Positions 45,657-56,094 of a stretch of 64,000 nt of DNA are shown here, piece by piece (the stretch's first letter is position 1; each line of letters opens with the position of its first letter). Where the stretch lies: positions 1-64,000 of the forward strand of contig JAUHVL010000013.1 of NCBI GenBank assembly GCA_030425045.1. Direction: 5' to 3'. A program made the translations under genes and the position numbers. Source of the stretch: a bacterium (GTDB taxonomy: Bacteria; Bdellovibrionota; Bacteriovoracia; Bacteriovoracales; Bacteriovoracaceae). The notes under the pieces were generated by a model, which saw only the letters and a program-made list of their open reading frames with translations, had not been told where the DNA came from and ran no database searches.

Positions 45657-46745
45657 ATGGATCGTTATTTTACTATTATGATAGTGCCGGAACGAGAAAA
45701 AGGTGTCCATTCAATTAGGATCCCTCATATCCTGTTTCGCGCGATAAGTTTTCTCATTGTTGCCAGTGTTTTTATACTTGGTATCTTTGCTTATGATTAT
45801 TGGAAAATCTTAAGAGAGATTCACCGAAATAAACACCTCACTATTGAAAACCGTCAACTCAAAGAGCAAATACAATTATTTCAAATGAAAATAAACTCCC
45901 TGAGTGACGACCTAGAGAGAGTTCATATTTTCGAAAAGAAACTTCGAATTATCACAGGTCTTGAAGACGTCGATATGACGAGACATTTAAAAGAGGAAGA
46001 TAAAATTCCCGCTGAAGATGCTAAAGACGTAGAGCCCAGTCAATCTTTTTATAAACCTGTTCAAAACGAACTCTATAAAAACCTCGATGAGCTTAAAAAC
46101 TTTTCTGATAATGAAAAGTATCTCGATTTAAAAAACTTATATGAACAAAAAATTGCTACACGCTTTGGCCTTCAGACGGGCTACAACTACACCAAAGAAT
46201 GGAGTTTGCTCACAAAACAAAGTTTTGAATTAGCTTCCCAATTCGCTGAGTTTGATTACAAATTTTCTTTAATAAAAGACTATGTAAAAAGCCTTGAAGT
46301 GGGGATACACCATCTCGATAGTTTTTTACTCGATAAAGATAGCTTTTTAAAATCAACTCCTTCCCTCTTACCGACAAAAGGTTGGATCACAAGTTATTAT
46401 GGTCCAAGAATAAGTCCAACAGCAAAAAGATTAAGAATGCATGAGGGAATTGATATCGGAGCAAGACCTGGTACTCCCATTGTGGCCACTGCTGACGGAC
46501 GTGTTGCCAACGCTGGAGTGAAGCCGGGATTTGGTTACTTTGTTCAAGTAGATCATGGATATGGAGTAGAAACTTTTTATGCCCACGCAAAAAAACTTTT
46601 TGCGAAAAGAGGACAAGTAGTTAAACGTGGTGACCTTATAGCCGCCATTGGAAATACAGGACAATCAACAGGACCGCATTTACATTATGAAATAAGAGTC
46701 AATGGTACACCTGTAGACCCACTTTATTTTTTATTAGATCGATAG
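45657..46745 (+). CDS. M23-family (LytM) murein peptidase, membrane-anchored
   Basis: The 362-residue protein has an N-terminal membrane helix (about 30-50), a coiled-coil region (about 55-110) and a C-terminal LytM domain. The zinc ligands are present as HEGIDIG (His and Asp) and HLHYEIR (His-x-His), and the YAHAKKL region supplies the fourth catalytic-site residue, so the enzyme looks active against peptidoglycan cross-links. It should be anchored in the inner membrane and act on the wall. It follows the PP2C gene and precedes secA. No clear Shine-Dalgarno precedes the ATG. Confidence 0.93.
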   Translation: MDRYFTIMIVPEREKGVHSIRIPHILFRAISFLIVASVFILGIFAYDYWKILREIHRNKHLTIENRQLKEQIQLFQMKINSLSDDLERVHIFEKKLRIITGLEDVDMTRHLKEEDKIPAEDAKDVEPSQSFYKPVQNELYKNLDELKNFSDNEKYLDLKNLYEQKIATRFGLQTGYNYTKEWSLLTKQSFELASQFAEFDYKFSLIKDYVKSLEVGIHHLDSFLLDKDSFLKSTPSLLPTKGWITSYYGPRISPTAKRLRMHEGIDIGARPGTPIVATADGRVANAGVKPGFGYFVQVDHGYGVETFYAHAKKLFAKRGQVVKRGDLIAAIGNTGQSTGPHLHYEIRVNGTPVDPLYFLLDR

Positions 46746-46772
46746 CTAGCGGAAGATCAGGAGTAGAATCGC

Positions 46773-49328
46773 ATGTTAAATTCACTAAAAGCGCTGTTTG
46801 GTACAAGAAACGATCGCGAATTAAAAAAGATGTTACCACTTGTTAAACAAGTTGGTGCCATGGAAGAGCAGATGAAAAAAATGAGTGATGAAGAACTCAA
46901 AGCTCAAACCGAAAAGTTTAGATCTCTCTTAAAAGATGGTGCCACACTTTCAGATATTGTTCCTGAAGCCTTTGCTACTGTTAGAGAAGCTTCACAACGT
47001 GTACTAGGCTTAAGACCTTACGATGTTCAGTTAATGGGTGGCATGACTTTATTTGAGGGAAAGATTGCCGAGATGAAAACAGGTGAAGGTAAAACCCTGA
47101 CTGCTGTTTTCCCTCTTTATTTGCACGGTATAACAGGTAAAGGTGCTCACCTTGTAACAGTCAATGATTATCTCGCAAGTCGAGATGCTGAAGAAATGGG
47201 AGAGCTCTATAAATGGCTTGGCCTAACTGTTGGTTGTATTGTTGCCGATATGGATGATGAAGAGAGGCAGCAAGCCTATCAAGCAGACATCACTTATGGA
47301 ACGAATAATGAATTTGCTTTTGATTACCTTAGGGACAATATGAAATTTGACCTCGAGGAATATGTTCAAAGAGGTCATAATTACTGTATCGTCGATGAGG
47401 TCGACTCTATTTTAATTGACGAGGCGAGAACTCCCCTTCTCATCTCTGGTCCCAGTGAAGGAAATACTGATCTCTATGCCGTTGCCAACAGAGTTATTCC
47501 AAAGCTAACTAAAGAAACTCATTTTACTGTGGATGAAAAATCATCGACGGCCATTTTTACAGATGACGGGATTACCAAAGTTCAAGAAATCTTAAATATC
47601 GAAAATTTATTTGACCTTCAACATAACGAACTTCTTCACCACTTAAACCAATCTCTTAAAGCACATAACCTTTTCAAAAGAGATGTGAACTACGTCGTTA
47701 AAGAAGAGAGAGTTATAATCGTCGATGAGTTCACTGGCCGATTGAAGGATGGCTCACGATGGAGTGATGGTCTTCACCAAGCAGTGGAAGCAAAAGAAGG
47801 CGTTCCTATAAAATCAGAAAATCAAACACTCGCCTCTATTACTTTTCAAAACTACTTTAAAATGTACGATAGCTTAGCTGGTATGACTGGTACAGCGGCC
47901 ACAGAAGCAGAAGAATTTCGACAAATCTACAAGTTAGATGTAACGGTCATTCCAACTAATGTACCTATTGCAAGGGTTGATGATCCCGATGTTATTTACA
48001 AATCAAAAGCTGCCAAAATAAAAGCAGCCACGGCATTAATCAAAGAATTACATGAAAAAGGACAACCCGTTCTCGTTGGTACAAGTTCAATTGAAAGTTC
48101 TGAAGATTTTCACAATGCTCTTACCAATGCAAAAATTCCTCACGAAGTTTTAAACGCTAAACAACACGACCGAGAGGCACAGATTATTGCAAACGCTGGC
48201 CACAAAGGTTCCGTGACCATTGCCACCAATATGGCCGGTCGGGGTACCGATATTAAACTCACTCCTGAAACAAAAGAGTTGGGTGGGCTTTATATTGTTG
48301 GTACTGAAAGAAACGAAGCGAGACGAATTGATAATCAGCTGAGAGGTCGATCTGGACGACAAGGTGATCCAGGCCATTCTAAATTTTACTTAAGTCTTGA
48401 AGATGATTTGATGAGAATTTTTGGATCTGATCGAATTAAAGGAATCATGGGGACATTAGGTATGGAAGAAGACGAGCCTATTGAGCATCGAATGATCACC
48501 AATGCCATTGCCAAAGCACAAAAGAAAGTTGAAGGACATAACTTTGAAATAAGAAAACACCTTCTCGAATATGATAACGTGATGAATGATCAAAGAAAAG
48601 TCATCTATCGTATTAGAAAAGATATTCTCTCTGATAAAGGAAACAGAGAGTTCGTTGATGAGATCATTGAAGATGTAGCAGGTATGTTAGTCGAAAACTA
48701 TCGGCCACAAAAAAAGGTTCCTCTTGAAAACTGGTCTTGGGATGAAATGAAAACTGGTTTTAATAATACCTTTTATAGTTCTCACGATGTCAGTTTTGAA
48801 GATTGTGTTAAAAATGGAGGAGCTGAGCCTGAAGTTTATCTAGCAGAGACAGCAAAAAATATTTTAAAAGAGAAATTCCAACCATATGATGACGAGCAGG
48901 TTAAACTTGCGACTAGAGAAATTCTCCTCTCAACATTCGATAAGTTTTGGAAAAACCATCTTCAAGCAATGGACCACGTAAAAGAAGGGATTAATCTTAA
49001 GGCCTACGCTCAAAAAGATCCTCTTACTGAATATAAAAGAGAGGGATTCAACCTTTTTGAACAGATGAGAATCGATGTAAAAAAAGCCTTAGTTGATAAC
49101 TTTTTCAATGTTAAACTTTATTCTAAAGAAGAGATAGAAGAATTAAGAAGACAACACGAAGAAGAGCTACAAAGACAACTAGAGGCTCATAAAAGAGCTC
49201 AAGAAGAAGCGGAAAGACAGGAAGCTCTAAGAAAGCAACCTGTAAGAAGATCGACAAATAAAGTTGGTAGAAACGATCCTTGCCCTTGTGGAAGTGGTAA
49301 GAAGTTTAAACAGTGTCATGGGGCTTAA
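46773..49328 (+). CDS. secA: Preprotein translocase ATPase SecA
   Basis: The 851-residue protein has Walker A MKTGEGKT (101-108), the DEAD-type motif [16 protein letters not shown], the SAT-type string [14 protein letters not shown], and the C-terminal zinc motif [13 protein letters not shown] that binds SecB and ribosomes. It drives Sec-dependent export. The ribosome-binding site is AGGAG. The stop overlaps the next ATG (TAATG), so the acidic downstream protein is translationally coupled to SecA. Confidence 0.98.
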   Translation: MLNSLKALFGTRNDRELKKMLPLVKQVGAMEEQMKKMSDEELKAQTEKFRSLLKDGATLSDIVPEAFATVREASQRVLGLRPYDVQLMGGMTLFEGKIAEMKTGEGKTLTAVFPLYLHGITGKGAHLVTVNDYLASRDAEEMGELYKWLGLTVGCIVADMDDEERQQAYQADITYGTNNEFAFDYLRDNMKFDLEEYVQRGHNYCIVDEVDSILIDEARTPLLISGPSEGNTDLYAVANRVIPKLTKETHFTVDEKSSTAIFTDDGITKVQEILNIENLFDLQHNELLHHLNQSLKAHNLFKRDVNYVVKEERVIIVDEFTGRLKDGSRWSDGLHQAVEAKEGVPIKSENQTLASITFQNYFKMYDSLAGMTGTAATEAEEFRQIYKLDVTVIPTNVPIARVDDPDVIYKSKAAKIKAATALIKELHEKGQPVLVGTSSIESSEDFHNALTNAKIPHEVLNAKQHDREAQIIANAGHKGSVTIATNMAGRGTDIKLTPETKELGGLYIVGTERNEARRIDNQLRGRSGRQGDPGHSKFYLSLEDDLMRIFGSDRIKGIMGTLGMEEDEPIEHRMITNAIAKAQKKVEGHNFEIRKHLLEYDNVMNDQRKVIYRIRKDILSDKGNREFVDEIIEDVAGMLVENYRPQKKVPLENWSWDEMKTGFNNTFYSSHDVSFEDCVKNGGAEPEVYLAETAKNILKEKFQPYDDEQVKLATREILLSTFDKFWKNHLQAMDHVKEGINLKAYAQKDPLTEYKREGFNLFEQMRIDVKKALVDNFFNVKLYSKEEIEELRRQHEEELQRQLEAHKRAQEEAERQEALRKQPVRRSTNKVGRNDPCPCGSGKKFKQCHGA

Positions 49329-50743
49329 TGGGCGACGAAAAAAACGACCTTACAAGAATTGAAGACCTCTCAGAATACCTCCATCCTGATGATCCGGAAG
49401 CTGAAGCTGTTTTAAATAACGCTTCTTTTTCTGAAGAAAATAATCAAGAAGATTCAAGTGAAACATTTTTAGATGAAGATGAGTCAGACGTTCTTTTAGA
49501 AGACGAGCTCGAAGAGGATAATGAGCTTTCTTTTGCAGAAACGGAAAATGAAGATGTTTTCAATGAAACTCCAGATTTAAATAGTGATGAGCTACTTGAA
49601 GAGGAAGAGGAGCTTGAGGATGAACCAGACTTTTCATTATCCCAAGATAGTGAAAACGAAGAGTTTGAATCTGAAGCAATAGATCTCGATGAAGACATCC
49701 AATTTGATCAAGATGTGACAGAATTAAGTGACTTGAGCGCTGATGAAGAAGCTACGACTTTTAGCGAGCCCGAAGATATCTCAGAAGAACTTAACTTCGA
49801 TATCCCCGAAGGACCCAATGAGGAGCAAATTGAACAGCAAAATGATGAGGTTTCTCTTGTAGCGGATGAATCTGGAGAACTTTCTTTTGGTGGAGTTGAA
49901 AAAGAGTCTGATCCAAACGATATAATTGAACCACTTAATGTAACATCACCCCCAATGGTGGAATCAGAAGTCATTAAAGACGATGAGCCAATAAAAAGTA
50001 CAGAAGAAATGGCGAATACAGGGCCATACCAATACAAAGAGAGAGAAAACTTTCAAGAAATTCGTAACTTTGGAAACAATCTAAGTTATGGCATTATTTC
50101 AACACAAGCAAATCCTCCCTTTAGTATATTGATTGAAAACATCACATCGAGAAGAGATGGAGAATACTTTATTTCTGTCCTTAAAGAGCACGGCCTCGTC
50201 AATGAATCTAATGAACAAGATTTTTTAACATCTCTTGAATATGGCAGACTTCTTATCAGTCAAATTAGTGAGTATAGCGCAATTTATCTTGCTCATAAAT
50301 TTAGGGCCTATCCTGTAAGCTTAAAAATGGGACTCGCCGATGATATTCATTCATCAATTAATTATGATGATGAAGGGCAAGGTAAAGTTTCTTTCCAAAA
50401 TATTAATCAAAATATTTACCAAGAGAAAAATTTAGAGCAAGGTCCCGAATCCCATATTGTACTCAGTACCTCATTATCCCTAGAAAGTTATTTTGTTGAA
50501 GAGTATCTTGATATTCTGACGGTAGAAAAAATAATTTCTGAGGATGAATTTCTTAACGAGCAAGAAAATATTGTTCAGTCAGAGTATTACCAACCGATGA
50601 TGGACCGGCTCAAGAACAAAGCTCGAAATATTGGGGCGAATGGTGTTGTCGGTATTGACTTTCAACACTCATATTTAGAGAACAGGGCCTCTTACAAGAT
50701 TCTCTGTACAGGTAATGCTGTCTTTCTCAAACAAAAGGTATGA
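49328..50743 (+). CDS. Very acidic protein with C-terminal YbjQ-like domain
   Basis: The 471-residue product starts at ATG 49328, within the secA stop (TAATG). Residues about 1-225 are highly acidic and low in complexity (many Glu/Asp runs such as EEEEELEDE), probably disordered. The rest is globular in two parts: about 255-320, then an end segment RNIGANGVVGIDFQHSY followed by GNAV, which resembles the YbjQ/heavy-metal-binding fold (AxxxGANAVVGV pattern). It is coupled to secA, so an export-linked or chaperone-like role is possible. The YbjQ match is by motif only. Confidence 0.83.
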   Translation: MGDEKNDLTRIEDLSEYLHPDDPEAEAVLNNASFSEENNQEDSSETFLDEDESDVLLEDELEEDNELSFAETENEDVFNETPDLNSDELLEEEEELEDEPDFSLSQDSENEEFESEAIDLDEDIQFDQDVTELSDLSADEEATTFSEPEDISEELNFDIPEGPNEEQIEQQNDEVSLVADESGELSFGGVEKESDPNDIIEPLNVTSPPMVESEVIKDDEPIKSTEEMANTGPYQYKERENFQEIRNFGNNLSYGIISTQANPPFSILIENITSRRDGEYFISVLKEHGLVNESNEQDFLTSLEYGRLLISQISEYSAIYLAHKFRAYPVSLKMGLADDIHSSINYDDEGQGKVSFQNINQNIYQEKNLEQGPESHIVLSTSLSLESYFVEEYLDILTVEKIISEDEFLNEQENIVQSEYYQPMMDRLKNKARNIGANGVVGIDFQHSYLENRASYKILCTGNAVFLKQKV

Positions 50744-51951
50744 TGAAAAATAATAATGACTCTCATTGGTCTGTAATTATCGTCGGAGGCGGCATTGTCG
50801 GTGCCGGTATTTTCAGAGATCTCTCTAAACATGGAGTGAAAACACTTCTCATTGATAAAAATAAAATTTCATCACAAACGAGTAAATCTAGCTCTAAAAT
50901 GCTTCATGGGGGAATTCGCTACTTAGAAAACTTTGACCTCGGTCTTGTAAAAGAAGCATTAACTGAAAGAAATCTTTGGTTAAAAATTACTCCTCACCTT
51001 TGTTATAAAGAGAATTTTCTCATTCCTGTATACTCAAATAGTAATCGCCCGCTTTGGATGATACTTGTAGGAATCGGAATCTACCACTACCTCTCAGGGC
51101 AAATAAGTAAACTTTTAAGTTTTAAAAGTAGAAGTGAGTTAAAAAAATCTTTTCCAGAACTAAGAACATCAGACTTAAGAGGTGCTGGACTTTATGAAGA
51201 TGCTGTTGTCGATGATGAGCAGCTAACCATCGAGGTGGTAGAAGATGCACTTCATAATAAAAGTTGTGATGTCCTTGAAAATCATGCACTCAAAAGTCTT
51301 GTTAAAAAAGGTGATCGTTATTTCCTAACTGTTTATAGTGGTGAGCAAAAGTTGGAACTTAGTTGTGACGAACTTGTTTTTGCGACAGGACCTTTTACCG
51401 ATTATTTATTACAAAATCTCAACTGCTTTCCTTGGACATCTAAACTACTTCTTTCTAAAGGAAGTCATATTTGGATAGATAAAAAATCTTTAACATTACC
51501 TAACCCCGTTGTTCTCACGCCTAATGATGGAAGAGTTATTTTTGTCATACCTTATCCCGACAAAATTTTAGTTGGAACAACTGAGGTGAAACTAGATGGT
51601 CCTCCAAAAGAGATCAAACCGAGTGAAGAAGAAATTGATTATCTCATCTCAAACCTTAATGAGTTTTTTTCAAACACAACGATAACCAGAGATCAATTAA
51701 TTGGCTCTTATGCTGGAATTAGACCTCTCGTTAAAGAAGGCTCTTCTGATTTAGGTAATACAAGTAGAGAGCATCATATTTACCAACCAGATCGAAATGT
51801 TTATGTCATTCTCGGTGGTAAGTATACGACGTTTCGAGTGATGGCCTCAGATGTAGCGTCAAAAATTATTAGGAAAATGAAGAGGCCTTATATGCCACAT
51901 TTATCGATGGAGCCTTTTAAAAGCGAAAAGAAAGACCCAGAAGTGCTCTAG
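50740..51951 (+). CDS. glpD: FAD-dependent glycerol-3-phosphate dehydrogenase
   Basis: The 403-residue protein has the FAD-binding Rossmann motif IIVGGGIVGAGIFRDL, SKMLHGGIRYLENFD, GLYEDAVVDDEQL, VVLTPNDGRVIFVIPY and GGKYTTFRVMA, the GlpD pattern. It oxidises glycerol-3-phosphate to dihydroxyacetone phosphate and passes electrons to quinone at the inner membrane. At 403 residues it ends soon after the GGKYTTFR motif, so it lacks the usual C-terminal helical domain of the about 500-residue enzyme. It overlaps the acidic-protein stop by 4 bases and the convergent barrel gene by 35 bases. Confidence 0.93.
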   Translation: MMKNNNDSHWSVIIVGGGIVGAGIFRDLSKHGVKTLLIDKNKISSQTSKSSSKMLHGGIRYLENFDLGLVKEALTERNLWLKITPHLCYKENFLIPVYSNSNRPLWMILVGIGIYHYLSGQISKLLSFKSRSELKKSFPELRTSDLRGAGLYEDAVVDDEQLTIEVVEDALHNKSCDVLENHALKSLVKKGDRYFLTVYSGEQKLELSCDELVFATGPFTDYLLQNLNCFPWTSKLLLSKGSHIWIDKKSLTLPNPVVLTPNDGRVIFVIPYPDKILVGTTEVKLDGPPKEIKPSEEEIDYLISNLNEFFSNTTITRDQLIGSYAGIRPLVKEGSSDLGNTSREHHIYQPDRNVYVILGGKYTTFRVMASDVASKIIRKMKRPYMPHLSMEPFKSEKKDPEVL

Positions 51952-52987
51952 GGCCGCTAACCTTTTTCGTATACTCATCTCCGGTATCATCAAACTTATA
52001 CTTTTCACTTCTCACGTAATAATCAATGACACCTCTAAAGCCAATTCCGTTATTCAGGTAATATTTAGCACCAAGGCCTATCTGGAAAAAGGTATTTGAG
52101 CCTTCGATTGTATTTGTAGAAGAACTTGATGATGAAATTCCTTCAGTGGTATCTTCAACTGAACCGACACCAGCTCCGATTTGTCCAAAGTAAACCATTT
52201 GATGAGTTCTAGGGTTTTCATTAAAGTGAAAATTAAAAGCACCACCATATTCAAATACGCCAATAGTGATAGAAGTATTAGCAATAGATGTAACTTTTGC
52301 AACGTCTCTATGAATAAAGGCACTGAAGGAAACGCTTCTAAAAAATCCTGTCGATTCGGTGAAATACTTTTCAAATCCTAAAGTTGCATTAATATTTGAA
52401 TCACCACTTGTATAAGAGCCTGAAGCATTCTGATCAACAGTTGAGCTCAAACTACTGAAGTGTAAGAGGCCAAAAATTTCAAGAGATCGATAATCAAGAA
52501 AAGACCTTTCCATGTCATAATCCATCATGGTCCCCTCTTTAAAATCTTTCAAATCAACTCTTTCATTTTTCGATAAGTCATCCATCTCCGTTTCATTGAC
52601 AATATTGCCTTCAGCTTGGACCACTTCAACACCTTGGGGAACAAAGTCTGGCCTTAATGCTTTTGAGGCATCCTCTGTTACTTTTACAGGTTTCGAAATT
52701 TTTATATTCACAACTTTATTAGTAAAAACTTTTGTACCATCTACAATTCTGTATAGTGACCAAATTGTTCTGGTTGGTGATGCTTTGACAACAGTTCCTC
52801 TTGCAATTACTCCTGTCGTTATAAAAAACTTAGCATGATCTCCAGCAACCAAACCATCCTCTAGCCCTCGATTAAGAAGAACCGTTTTTCTTGACTCGGA
52901 AACTTTTAAAAATCGAGCTGTTAACTTTTCATCGATTTCGAGTGCTTGAAGAGAAGACATAAGAAAAATAAATAAAATCAATCTCAT
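51917..52987 (-). CDS. Outer-membrane barrel protein with N-terminal NRG-type domain
   Basis: The 356-residue protein has a signal peptide (about 1-16), a small strand domain (about 20-100) with TVLLNRGLEDGLVAGDHAKF and IWSLYRI, a linker, and a barrel (about 165-356) ending in LLGLSFRF with C-terminal Phe. The same N-terminal domain is found in the upstream gene, 15 bases away on the same strand, so the two are an operon of paralogues. Its role is unknown. Confidence 0.83.
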   Translation of the reverse strand: MRLILFIFLMSSLQALEIDEKLTARFLKVSESRKTVLLNRGLEDGLVAGDHAKFFITTGVIARGTVVKASPTRTIWSLYRIVDGTKVFTNKVVNIKISKPVKVTEDASKALRPDFVPQGVEVVQAEGNIVNETEMDDLSKNERVDLKDFKEGTMMDYDMERSFLDYRSLEIFGLLHFSSLSSTVDQNASGSYTSGDSNINATLGFEKYFTESTGFFRSVSFSAFIHRDVAKVTSIANTSITIGVFEYGGAFNFHFNENPRTHQMVYFGQIGAGVGSVEDTTEGISSSSSSTNTIEGSNTFFQIGLGAKYYLNNGIGFRGVIDYYVRSEKYKFDDTGDEYTKKVSGPRALLGLSFRF

Positions 52988-53002
52988 AAACTATTTCCAA
53001 AC

Positions 53003-54571
53003 TTAAAAATAAATATTTAGTCCAATTCCAACTTTCAACTCTCGAGTAGAAAAAGTTGAATAAATATTATCATCTAAAAAGCTAGTATTCGTGTAATTGT
53101 ACTGATCATACTGAGCGACAAAGCTTGCACCAAAGCCTAGTTTAACAAACTCTCCCGAAGTATCTCCTGCTTTAAATCGGTACTTAACTCCAGCTCTAAC
53201 CGAAGGGAAAGTATTGTATTCAAACTCATATTCTTTACTTAAATTAGGAGAAAAAACATCTGCATTTCCTGCTTTATAACCAAAACCAATAAATGGCATA
53301 TATTTATGAAGAGAAATGGGAGCATTCATAAAGTAATAATGAACATAAGCATTTATACTTCCAAAACCAAAACGACCATTTATCGTATTGATATCGTAAT
53401 TCCCCACCCCTCTTTCTAACTCGATACTAAAAGTATAATTTCTTAATCGCTCACTTGTTCTTAGTAGATAGAGTTCATAGGCCAGAGAAATGGCATAGTT
53501 AGACCCCTGGTAACTGGGGTCTTCTGTTGAGGTATGATTGGTCATATTATTGGAATACACGAGAACGAATTCATGATCTAAACTTTGTTCTAACGATTTT
53601 TTCTGACGAGCTAATTCTCTTTCAATTCCTGAATTAATAAAAAATTCTCTTAATTCTTGGTCAGACATCTCTCTTGAAAAAAGAGCACCTCTATCCTTGA
53701 TTAAATGAGTAGCGGCAGGATTAACAAGATTATCTTCTTTTTGCTTACTTTGAAATCGATCATAAATACTTTCATCGCTAGACTTTTTTCTCGTTTCAGT
53801 CGCCCCATCAACAAAAGACTCTGAGTATAACTCTTCAAGGCCATATTTTTGAGCATTCACTTTTGACATTGAAAATAAGGCCGTCGAATCAAAGACTCCT
53901 TTTTCAATATTTCTCTTCACCAGCTCTGTTTTCTCTGGTTGCATCACTCGCGGTGAACGTAAAACAGCGCGAGAAGTTTTAAGCCGATAATCGTATTCTC
54001 CCGCTCCATGCTTTTTCCAGTTCTTTGCTTGATCTGTTGTTATATCATCAGTACGGTAGAGCTCCGTTTCCACCAGGTTATCATCAATGAGGTACTGATC
54101 GTCTCCAAAAATAAGTTGCATGGGGACTTCTTCACTCTCTTCTTCTTTAAACTGCTGTAATCTTTTCCCTCGAGGGACAACTTTATGAACATGTTTAGCA
54201 TTGAACGGTCGCCTAGGATCTCTTCCCTTCATAACGAAGGCCAATCTCTTTCCTGTTCTGATATGAAACTGTCTTCTGATTCGCTTAAAGTACCAATAAC
54301 TTTTTGAGTCCTTTAATTTGATGACCTCACCTTCAGCAACGTAATAATACTTTGGCTTTCCCACACCTTTTTTATCATCTTTAAAAAAAACATGGGCCGT
54401 TTCTCCAAGTGTAAGACCCTCAAGCTCACCTCTATTTACGATGACGCTTTTACCACTACTGCTGGCCTGAAAGATTTCAAGCTCGTAAACATTATTTGAT
54501 AGGATGTTCCTTTGACACCAAGTCTGCTGAATAAAGAATATTGAAATAAAGAGAAAAATCCTTTTTCTCAT
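53003..54571 (-). CDS. Outer-membrane barrel protein with N-terminal NRG-type domain (longer paralogue)
   Basis: The 522-residue protein starts at ATG 54571 with AGGAGAG upstream; a GTG two codons earlier is possible. The signal peptide ends near residue 19. Residues about 25-120 share the pattern KSVIVNRGELEGLTLGETAH and YWYFKRI with the downstream paralogue. A long charged middle region (about 130-340) precedes a barrel ending in VGIGLNIYF. The middle region is absent from the paralogue. Its role is unknown. Confidence 0.83.
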   Translation of the reverse strand: MRKRIFLFISIFFIQQTWCQRNILSNNVYELEIFQASSSGKSVIVNRGELEGLTLGETAHVFFKDDKKGVGKPKYYYVAEGEVIKLKDSKSYWYFKRIRRQFHIRTGKRLAFVMKGRDPRRPFNAKHVHKVVPRGKRLQQFKEEESEEVPMQLIFGDDQYLIDDNLVETELYRTDDITTDQAKNWKKHGAGEYDYRLKTSRAVLRSPRVMQPEKTELVKRNIEKGVFDSTALFSMSKVNAQKYGLEELYSESFVDGATETRKKSSDESIYDRFQSKQKEDNLVNPAATHLIKDRGALFSREMSDQELREFFINSGIERELARQKKSLEQSLDHEFVLVYSNNMTNHTSTEDPSYQGSNYAISLAYELYLLRTSERLRNYTFSIELERGVGNYDINTINGRFGFGSINAYVHYYFMNAPISLHKYMPFIGFGYKAGNADVFSPNLSKEYEFEYNTFPSVRAGVKYRFKAGDTSGEFVKLGFGASFVAQYDQYNYTNTSFLDDNIYSTFSTRELKVGIGLNIYF

Positions 54572-54658
54572 TTCCACTTCTCTCCTAAGGGTAAGATTAC
54601 CTTATCTTTTCAATATTTTAGCACATCACAAAAAAATATTAGGGCGGCAAGAAGGTTC

Positions 54659-54943
54659 ATGACTAACAGCGCAAATCTTAAACGTGATCAAGCTCTTGCT
54701 AACAAACTGACAATTCACTATAAAGGTAGAATTAAATCTATTAGGGAGCGCCAGATGGCAAAGAAAAGCTACAAACAATACTTTAACTATAAGTGCACTA
54801 TTACTGAAGAAGAGTTTAGAGTAACAAAAAAATCAGAAAACCCTGAAGAGCTCGTTTCTGTTAATGCCTATTATGAGCTTCATCCTGATGAAGATGACAG
54901 ACCTGAGGCCGTTAAAAAGCAACTAGGTTTATTAGAAGATTAA
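54659..54943 (+). CDS. Small conserved cytoplasmic protein of unknown function
   Basis: The 94-residue product is hydrophilic, with a basic N-terminal half (IHYKGRIKSIRERQMAKKSYK) and an acidic C-terminal half (ELHPDEDDRPEAVKKQLG). No signal peptide or known motif is visible. It starts at ATG 54659 after AGAAGG and ends 15 bases before trxB, so it is probably co-transcribed with thioredoxin reductase. The family is not recognised. Confidence 0.75.
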   Translation: MTNSANLKRDQALANKLTIHYKGRIKSIRERQMAKKSYKQYFNYKCTITEEEFRVTKKSENPEELVSVNAYYELHPDEDDRPEAVKKQLGLLED

Positions 54944-54958
54944 AAACTGGAGAATAAA

Positions 54959-55891
54959 GTGGAAAAGTCAAAAGTTATCATTATTGGTTCAGGACCTGCT
55001 GGCTATACTGCCGCCCTATACGCTTCAAGAGCGAATTTAAACCCGATTTTGATTGAGGGAAGAGAACCAGGTGGTCAACTCACGACAACTACCGATGTTG
55101 AAAACTTTCCCGGATTTCCAGAAGGAATTATGGGGCCTGACCTCATGGTTAATATGAAAAAACAGGCCGAAAGATTTGGAACGAAATACGTTAATACCCT
55201 CGTTTCAAAAGTCGACTTCTCTCAAAGGCCATTCAAGCTTGCTTGTGAAAATGGTGATCAATACGAGGCTGAAACAGTGATTCTTGCAACAGGAGCCTCA
55301 GCTAAATACCTAGGGCTTCCCCACGAGCAAGAGCTTATTGGTAAAGGCGTAAGTGCCTGTGCAACTTGTGATGGTTTTTTCTACCGTGAAAAAATTGTTC
55401 ATATTGTAGGTGGTGGAGACACTGCTATGGAAGAAGCGATCTTTCTTACAAAGTTTGCTTCAAAGGTTTACGTTCTTGTAAGAAGTGACAAACTAAGGGC
55501 CTCAAAAATAATGCAAGACAAGGCCATGGCAAATGAAAAAATAGAATTTCTTTGGAATACATCAACAGAGGAAATTCTTTTTGACCAAAGTGGTGTTACG
55601 GGAATTAAAGTTAAAAACAATCAAACTGGTGAATCAACAGAAAGACAAACTGATGGTTTCTTTGTGGCCATTGGTCACACTCCCAACACAGGTTTCCTAG
55701 AGGGACAAATTAAAACTGATGAAAATGGTTATATAATTCCTCCTAATCCCCCTCACCCAGATACAAATGTCGAAGGTGTATTTGCCTGTGGAGATGTACA
55801 AGATCACTACTATAGGCAAGCTATTTCAGCGGCAGGTAGTGGCTGTATGGCGGCCATTAGAGCGGAACGTTTCCTCTCAGAAAACGAATAA
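54959..55891 (+). CDS. trxB: Thioredoxin-disulfide reductase
   Basis: The 310-residue flavoprotein has the FAD motif GSGPAGYTAALYASRA, the redox-active CATC (Cys134 and Cys137), the NADPH motif GGGDTAMEEA, and a final ACGDVQDHYYRQA. It transfers electrons from NADPH to thioredoxin in the cytoplasm. The start is GTG 54959 after GGAG. A hairpin follows the stop. The length is normal for the low-molecular-weight class. Confidence 0.97.
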   Translation: MEKSKVIIIGSGPAGYTAALYASRANLNPILIEGREPGGQLTTTTDVENFPGFPEGIMGPDLMVNMKKQAERFGTKYVNTLVSKVDFSQRPFKLACENGDQYEAETVILATGASAKYLGLPHEQELIGKGVSACATCDGFFYREKIVHIVGGGDTAMEEAIFLTKFASKVYVLVRSDKLRASKIMQDKAMANEKIEFLWNTSTEEILFDQSGVTGIKVKNNQTGESTERQTDGFFVAIGHTPNTGFLEGQIKTDENGYIIPPNPPHPDTNVEGVFACGDVQDHYYRQAISAAGSGCMAAIRAERFLSENE

Positions 55892-55910
55892 TTTCGAATA
55901 TACTCTTTCT

Positions 55911-55933
55911 ACGGAGGAAAAAACTTCCTCCGT
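55911..55933 (+). terminator. Probable terminator after trxB
   Basis: A 9-bp perfect stem, ACGGAGGAA/TTCCTCCGT (55911-55919 and 55925-55933), with a 5-base loop lies 20 bases after the trxB stop. The following bases (CAGCTTTGT) are only weakly T-rich, so termination may be partial. A second T-run, after the short stem CAGC/GCTG, lies at about 55999. Confidence 0.45.
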
Positions 55934-56094
55934 CAGCTTTGTAAAAAGTAATCTTTTTTTAGTGATTAACTTGAGTAACTTCCTCAGCCTCGCTGCTTTT
56001 TTTTGACATCACATGATAAATTTTAAAAAATATTTATATCGCTGATTATCAAGGACAAGGTATCGGCTAACTCAAACACCAAGGAAGGTGAATC

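Noticed and set aside
49444-50037. Serine-rich minus-strand frames
   Set aside because: They are the reverse complement of the acidic (GAA/GAT-rich) coding run of the secA-coupled gene.
56003-56036. TTGACA followed by TATTTA as a promoter for the crotonase gene
   Set aside because: The spacing is about 22 bases and there is no good -10 at 16-18 bases.
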